Positions 5,809 to 8,630 of a DNA stretch of 8,630 nucleotides are shown one piece after another. Every line of letters begins with the position of its first letter. Within the stretch, counting starts at the first letter, position 1. The notes beneath the pieces were generated by a model. The model searched no databases. It had not been told where the DNA came from and saw only the letters and a program-made list of their open reading frames with translations. Source of the stretch: Micrococcales bacterium (lineage in GTDB: Bacteria > Actinomycetota > Actinomycetes > Actinomycetales > Dermatophilaceae); NCBI GenBank assembly GCA_003157445.1, contig PMJN01000475.1:1-8630 (forward strand). The letters run 5' to 3'. Position numbers and translations under genes: made by a program.

Positions 5809-6993
5809 ATGACGTCATTGGATAGCGCACCCGAGCCGGGGGGCGCCCCGCCGCCCGGCTGCCTCAGTGAGCCAGGCGCCGCGGTGAAGCACGGCGCCAC
5901 CGTACATCCTGGCCTGCGGATCACGGCGGCATATGCCTGGCGCGTGATCATCGTCGCCGTCGCCGTGTACCTGCTCTTCGTCGCGTTGGCAAAGCTGACA
6001 TTGGTTGCAGTTGCCGTATTCGTCGGTCTGGTCATCACAGCCCTGCTACGCCCGCTGGTCGACCTCCTCTCACGTAAGATTCCCCGAGCTCTGTCCGTTG
6101 CGGTGGCGCTGCTGCTGACAATCGTGGCGATCGGCGGGATCTTCACCTTCGTGGCCGACTCAGTTGCAGCCCAGAGCACGAAGCTGTCGAACCAGTTCGT
6201 CAGCGGTTTGAACGAAATCGAGCGGTCACTAGCAGGAGCCCCCTTCCACGTCCGTGCTGTCGATCTGACCCAGGCCGGACAACAAATCCGTGGCTGGGTG
6301 ACCCAGAACGGTGGCTCGTTGGCAGGCCAGGCGCTCGGCGGGGCCAGTGTCGCAGTCGAAGTCCTCACCGGGCTCGCTCTGGCCGTGTTCTGCTCGGTCT
6401 TCTTCCTCAACTCCGGTACCCGGATCTGGGTTTGGGTACTCAGCCAGACAGGCAGAACCAGCCGTCGCTGGGACTGCGCCGCGCGCGCTGGATGGGCTAC
6501 CTTCGCCGGCTATACAAGGGGGATCGTCATCATTGCCGCCACCAACGCCGCCCTGGTGTGTGTGGCACTTCTGATCCTGCGGGTCCCGCTGGCGCTGCCC
6601 CTGGCCATGCTGACCTTCTTCGCCACTTTCATCCCCCTGATCGGCGCTCCCATCGCCCTGTTCGTGGCCACCCTGGTGGCCCTGGCCGCACGCGGACCCC
6701 TCATCGCCCTGCTCGTACTTGCCCTCATTGTGATCATCGGCCAGATCGAGGGTCACCTGCTCCAACCGCTGGTGATGAGCCGCGCGGTTAACATCCACCC
6801 GCTGGCAGTAGCCCTCTCAGTTGCCTGTGGCACCATCCTTTACGGCGTCATCGGTGCCGTCGTGGCCGTGCCACTAATCGCGGTCACGTGGACGGTCTGG
6901 ACCACGCTCCGGGCCCGCCACCCATTAAGGGACGACAATCCTGCTTGCACGACTGCGGAAGAGTCTGGGGCCGACCCTGCCGCTGCCATATGA
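5809..6993 (+). CDS. AI-2E / PerM-family transmembrane protein
   Basis: A 394-residue membrane protein of the AI-2E transporter (PerM, UPF0118) family. A Pro/Gly-rich cytoplasmic N-terminus of about 40 residues precedes paired helices at about 45-60 and 62-80 and another at 95-115. A soluble segment of about 65 residues follows (118-182), then helices at about 185-200, 238-257, 260-290 and 298-312, and a final pair between 328 and 365. Family signatures are TFIPLIGAPIA at 273-283 and the stretch EGHLLQPLVMSRAVNIHPL at 314-332. Members have been linked to AI-2 export, to Na+(Li+)/H+ antiport and to other transport, so the substrate should not be assumed from the name. The ATG at 5809 follows a strong AGGCGAGGA. 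It sits after a 158-base gap and probably begins a new transcription unit; nothing ties it to the redox genes. Confidence 0.9.
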   Translation: MTSLDSAPEPGGAPPPGCLSEPGAAVKHGATVHPGLRITAAYAWRVIIVAVAVYLLFVALAKLTLVAVAVFVGLVITALLRPLVDLLSRKIPRALSVAVALLLTIVAIGGIFTFVADSVAAQSTKLSNQFVSGLNEIERSLAGAPFHVRAVDLTQAGQQIRGWVTQNGGSLAGQALGGASVAVEVLTGLALAVFCSVFFLNSGTRIWVWVLSQTGRTSRRWDCAARAGWATFAGYTRGIVIIAATNAALVCVALLILRVPLALPLAMLTFFATFIPLIGAPIALFVATLVALAARGPLIALLVLALIVIIGQIEGHLLQPLVMSRAVNIHPLAVALSVACGTILYGVIGAVVAVPLIAVTWTVWTTLRARHPLRDDNPACTTAEESGADPAAAI

Positions 6994-7033
6994 CCCGCGG
7001 CTGCCATGACCATTCCCGGCTGAAAGGACCACA

Positions 7034-7690
7034 GTGACGTTCCAGGGATGGACCGACGCGATCCTCGACTTTTTCGAGGGTCTGGAGGCCGACAACTCCA
7101 AGACCTACTGGCAGGCGCACAAGAAGGTCTATGACGAACTGGTTCGCGCCCCGATGCAGGAGCTCTTGGCCGAGCTCAGCGACGAGTTCGGTGAGCCGAA
7201 GATCTTCCGCCCCAACCGTGACATCCGGTTCAGCGCCGACAAGACTCCGTACAAGACTCAAATCGGTGCCACTCTGGCCGGCCATGGGTACGTGCAGCTT
7301 TCCGCCGATGGGCTCGCGGTGGCTAGTGGTACCTATGCCTTCGCGTCGGACCAGCTGGCTCGCTACCGCCGCGCAGTCGCCCTGGATCTGCCAGGCGAAG
7401 CCTTGGCGAAGGTGGCGGACCGAGCTCGCGTCGCGGGGCTGACCATCACCGCGGCGAGCACCCTGACGACGGCCCCGCGAGGCTATCCAAAGGATCACCC
7501 CCGGATCGAGCTGCTGCGAATGAAGGGTCTGGTCACCTGGAAGCAGTGGCCGGTCGAGCCGTGGCTGGCCACCCCCAAGGCAAAGGACAAGGTCGTCTCG
7601 GTGCTTCGCGCCTCGGCACCCCTTGCCCATTGGCTCGACATCCACGTCGGCGCCTCCGAAGCGGAAATACCGCCCCGAAAGGATTCTTGA
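7034..7690 (+). CDS. DUF2461 (TIGR02453) family protein
   Basis: A soluble 218-residue protein that matches DUF2461 along its length. Recognisable blocks are the N-terminal FFEGLEADNSKTYW at 13-26, the central FRPNRDIRFSADKTPYKT at 58-75, YVQLSADGL at 86-94, SDQLARYR at 105-112 and the strongly conserved APRGYPKDHPRIELLRMKG at 147-165. The family is widespread in bacteria and has no established biochemical activity; the conserved Arg/Asp/Lys clusters suggest a binding or catalytic pocket, but none has been proven to my knowledge. The GTG at 7034 follows GAAAGGA at 7022-7028 with 5 bases between. The stop is 2 bases before the MFS gene's start, so the two are very likely co-transcribed. There is no signal peptide or membrane segment. 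Confidence 0.9.
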   Translation: MTFQGWTDAILDFFEGLEADNSKTYWQAHKKVYDELVRAPMQELLAELSDEFGEPKIFRPNRDIRFSADKTPYKTQIGATLAGHGYVQLSADGLAVASGTYAFASDQLARYRRAVALDLPGEALAKVADRARVAGLTITAASTLTTAPRGYPKDHPRIELLRMKGLVTWKQWPVEPWLATPKAKDKVVSVLRASAPLAHWLDIHVGASEAEIPPRKDS

Positions 7691-7692
7691 TC

Positions 7693-8630
7693 GTGGCTTC
7701 GACCACCATCTCGTCGAGCAGTGGTGTGGCCACACCCGCTCACGCCTGGCAGGCATTAGGCGTGCTGCTCATCGGCATGTTCATGTCTTTGTTGGATGCG
7801 ACGATCGTCAATGTCGCCCTGCCGACGATCCGCACGAGTCTGAACGCCTCGGAGGCGACCCTGTCGTGGATCATCTCCGGTTACGCGCTGGCGTTCGGTC
7901 TAGCCCTCATCCCGGCAGGGCGCCTTGGTGACCGCTTCGGACACAAGTGGGTCTTCATCACCGGGCTCAGCCTGTTCACCGTGGCCAGCCTCGCGTGTGG
8001 TTTAGCCCAGAGCGACAACCAACTCATCGTCGCAAGGGTCATCCAGGGGCTCGCCGGAGGCATCTACCTTCCCTCAGTGACCGCCTACATCCAGCTACTC
8101 TTCAGCGGCCGCACTCGTGGAAAAGCCTTCGCCATCATGGGTGCGGTCATCGGCGTGTCCTCAGCTCTGGGCCCGCTGATCGGCGGACTGCTCATTCAGG
8201 CGTTCGGCGACACCAACGGCTGGCGCCTCGTGTTCGTCGTCAACCTGCCCTTCGGCATCGCTGCCCTGATCGCGGCCCGCTTCATGCTGCCCAAGGGGTC
8301 TGAGAGCCGCGGTGGGTCAAGCGGTGTTGACTTCCTGGGTCTGGTGCTCCTTTCGGGCGGCCTCGTCGCGATCCTGGTTCCGCTCATAGAGGGACAGGAC
8401 CAGGGCTGGCCGCTGTGGACATATCTGTGCCTGACCGGCGGCGTGGCGCTGATCGCACTGTTCGGCGTGTGGGAGGTCTTGGTGACTAAACGGGGCAAGA
8501 GCCCGCTCGTCCCGCCGCACCTTTTCTCGCACCCGGCCTTCACTGGCGGGGTGATTCTGGCGCTGGTCTACTTCGCTGCGTTCGTGAGCATCTTCTTCAC
8601 AATCTCGATCCTGTGGCAGGCCGGCCTCGG
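7693..8630 (+). CDS. DHA2-type MFS drug/proton antiporter, N-terminal part (runs off window)
   Basis: The frame opens at GTG 7693 and stays open to the window edge, giving 312 codons with no stop. It matches the 14-helix DHA2 branch of the major facilitator superfamily: LLDATIVNVALP at 33-44 in helix 1, the cytoplasmic loop motif GRLGDRFGHK at 76-85, RVIQGLAGG at 115-123 in helix 4 with R115, the antiporter motif GVSSALGPLIGG at 154-165 in helix 5, and GWRLVFVVNLPFG at 176-188. Such proteins export drugs, dyes or metabolites using the proton gradient; the substrate cannot be read from sequence. The start is supported by AAAGGA at 7678-7683 and lies 2 bases past the DUF2461 stop. GTG at 7726 (Val12) is a weaker alternative. 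About eight or nine helices are inside the window; the full protein is expected to be around 480-530 residues. Confidence 0.9.
   Translation, partial: MASTTISSSSGVATPAHAWQALGVLLIGMFMSLLDATIVNVALPTIRTSLNASEATLSWIISGYALAFGLALIPAGRLGDRFGHKWVFITGLSLFTVASLACGLAQSDNQLIVARVIQGLAGGIYLPSVTAYIQLLFSGRTRGKAFAIMGAVIGVSSALGPLIGGLLIQAFGDTNGWRLVFVVNLPFGIAALIAARFMLPKGSESRGGSSGVDFLGLVLLSGGLVAILVPLIEGQDQGWPLWTYLCLTGGVALIALFGVWEVLVTKRGKSPLVPPHLFSHPAFTGGVILALVYFAAFVSIFFTISILWQAGL

Noticed and set aside
5562..6410. Minus-strand open frame of 282 codons over the kinase end and AI-2E gene start
   Set aside because: Composition is Thr/Ala/Arg/Ser-rich without motifs. It is antisense to two well supported genes and spans their intergenic region.
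6982..7011. Near-repeat GCTGCCATATGACC (6982-6995) and GCTGCCATGACC (7000-7011)
   Set aside because: Only two short imperfect copies around a stop codon; compatible with chance or replication slippage, with no sign of an attachment site or mobile element.
6884..7756. Minus-strand open frame of 290 codons opposite the DUF2461 gene
   Set aside because: The + strand carries a full-length DUF2461 match with ribosome binding site; the antisense product has no domain.

Overview
The window reads as chromosomal DNA of a high-GC Gram-positive bacterium (Actinomycetota). All genes lie on the + strand and are tightly packed, several with overlapping stop and start codons. GTG starts are frequent and third codon positions are mostly G or C. 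The families found (NuoF-like flavoprotein with SLBB, single-cluster actinobacterial ferredoxin, OmpR/HisKA pair, DUF2461, DHA2 exporter) fit this group. I cannot name a genus. TTA codons in several genes argue mildly against an extreme-GC Streptomyces-type genome.

Region 1 (2-226) is the C-terminal end of a protein with a low-complexity Pro/Gln/Ala/Ser-rich tail; its identity is outside the window. Region 2 (265-3569) is a four-gene membrane redox module: a ferric-reductase-type bis-haem membrane protein with an extra outer domain, a soluble NuoF-like flavin/Fe-S protein, a small ferredoxin, and a five-helix b-type cytochrome-like membrane protein. Region 3 (3560-5650) is an OmpR-type response regulator and a HAMP/HisKA sensor kinase, joined to the redox genes by a 10-base overlap. 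A hairpin at 5669-5695 probably marks the end of this operon.

Region 4 (5809-8630) looks like a separate set: an AI-2E/PerM-family membrane protein, a DUF2461 protein, and the first 312 codons of a 14-helix-type MFS exporter that runs off the end of the window.

Proposed joint function (inference): electrons from a reduced cytoplasmic donor, perhaps NAD(P)H, pass through the NuoF-like protein and the ferredoxin into haem-bearing membrane proteins and on to an acceptor at the outer face. The linked two-component system would adjust expression to an extracytoplasmic signal. No gene here shows the final acceptor, and the substrate is unknown. No RNA gene, insertion sequence, CRISPR array or replication origin was seen.
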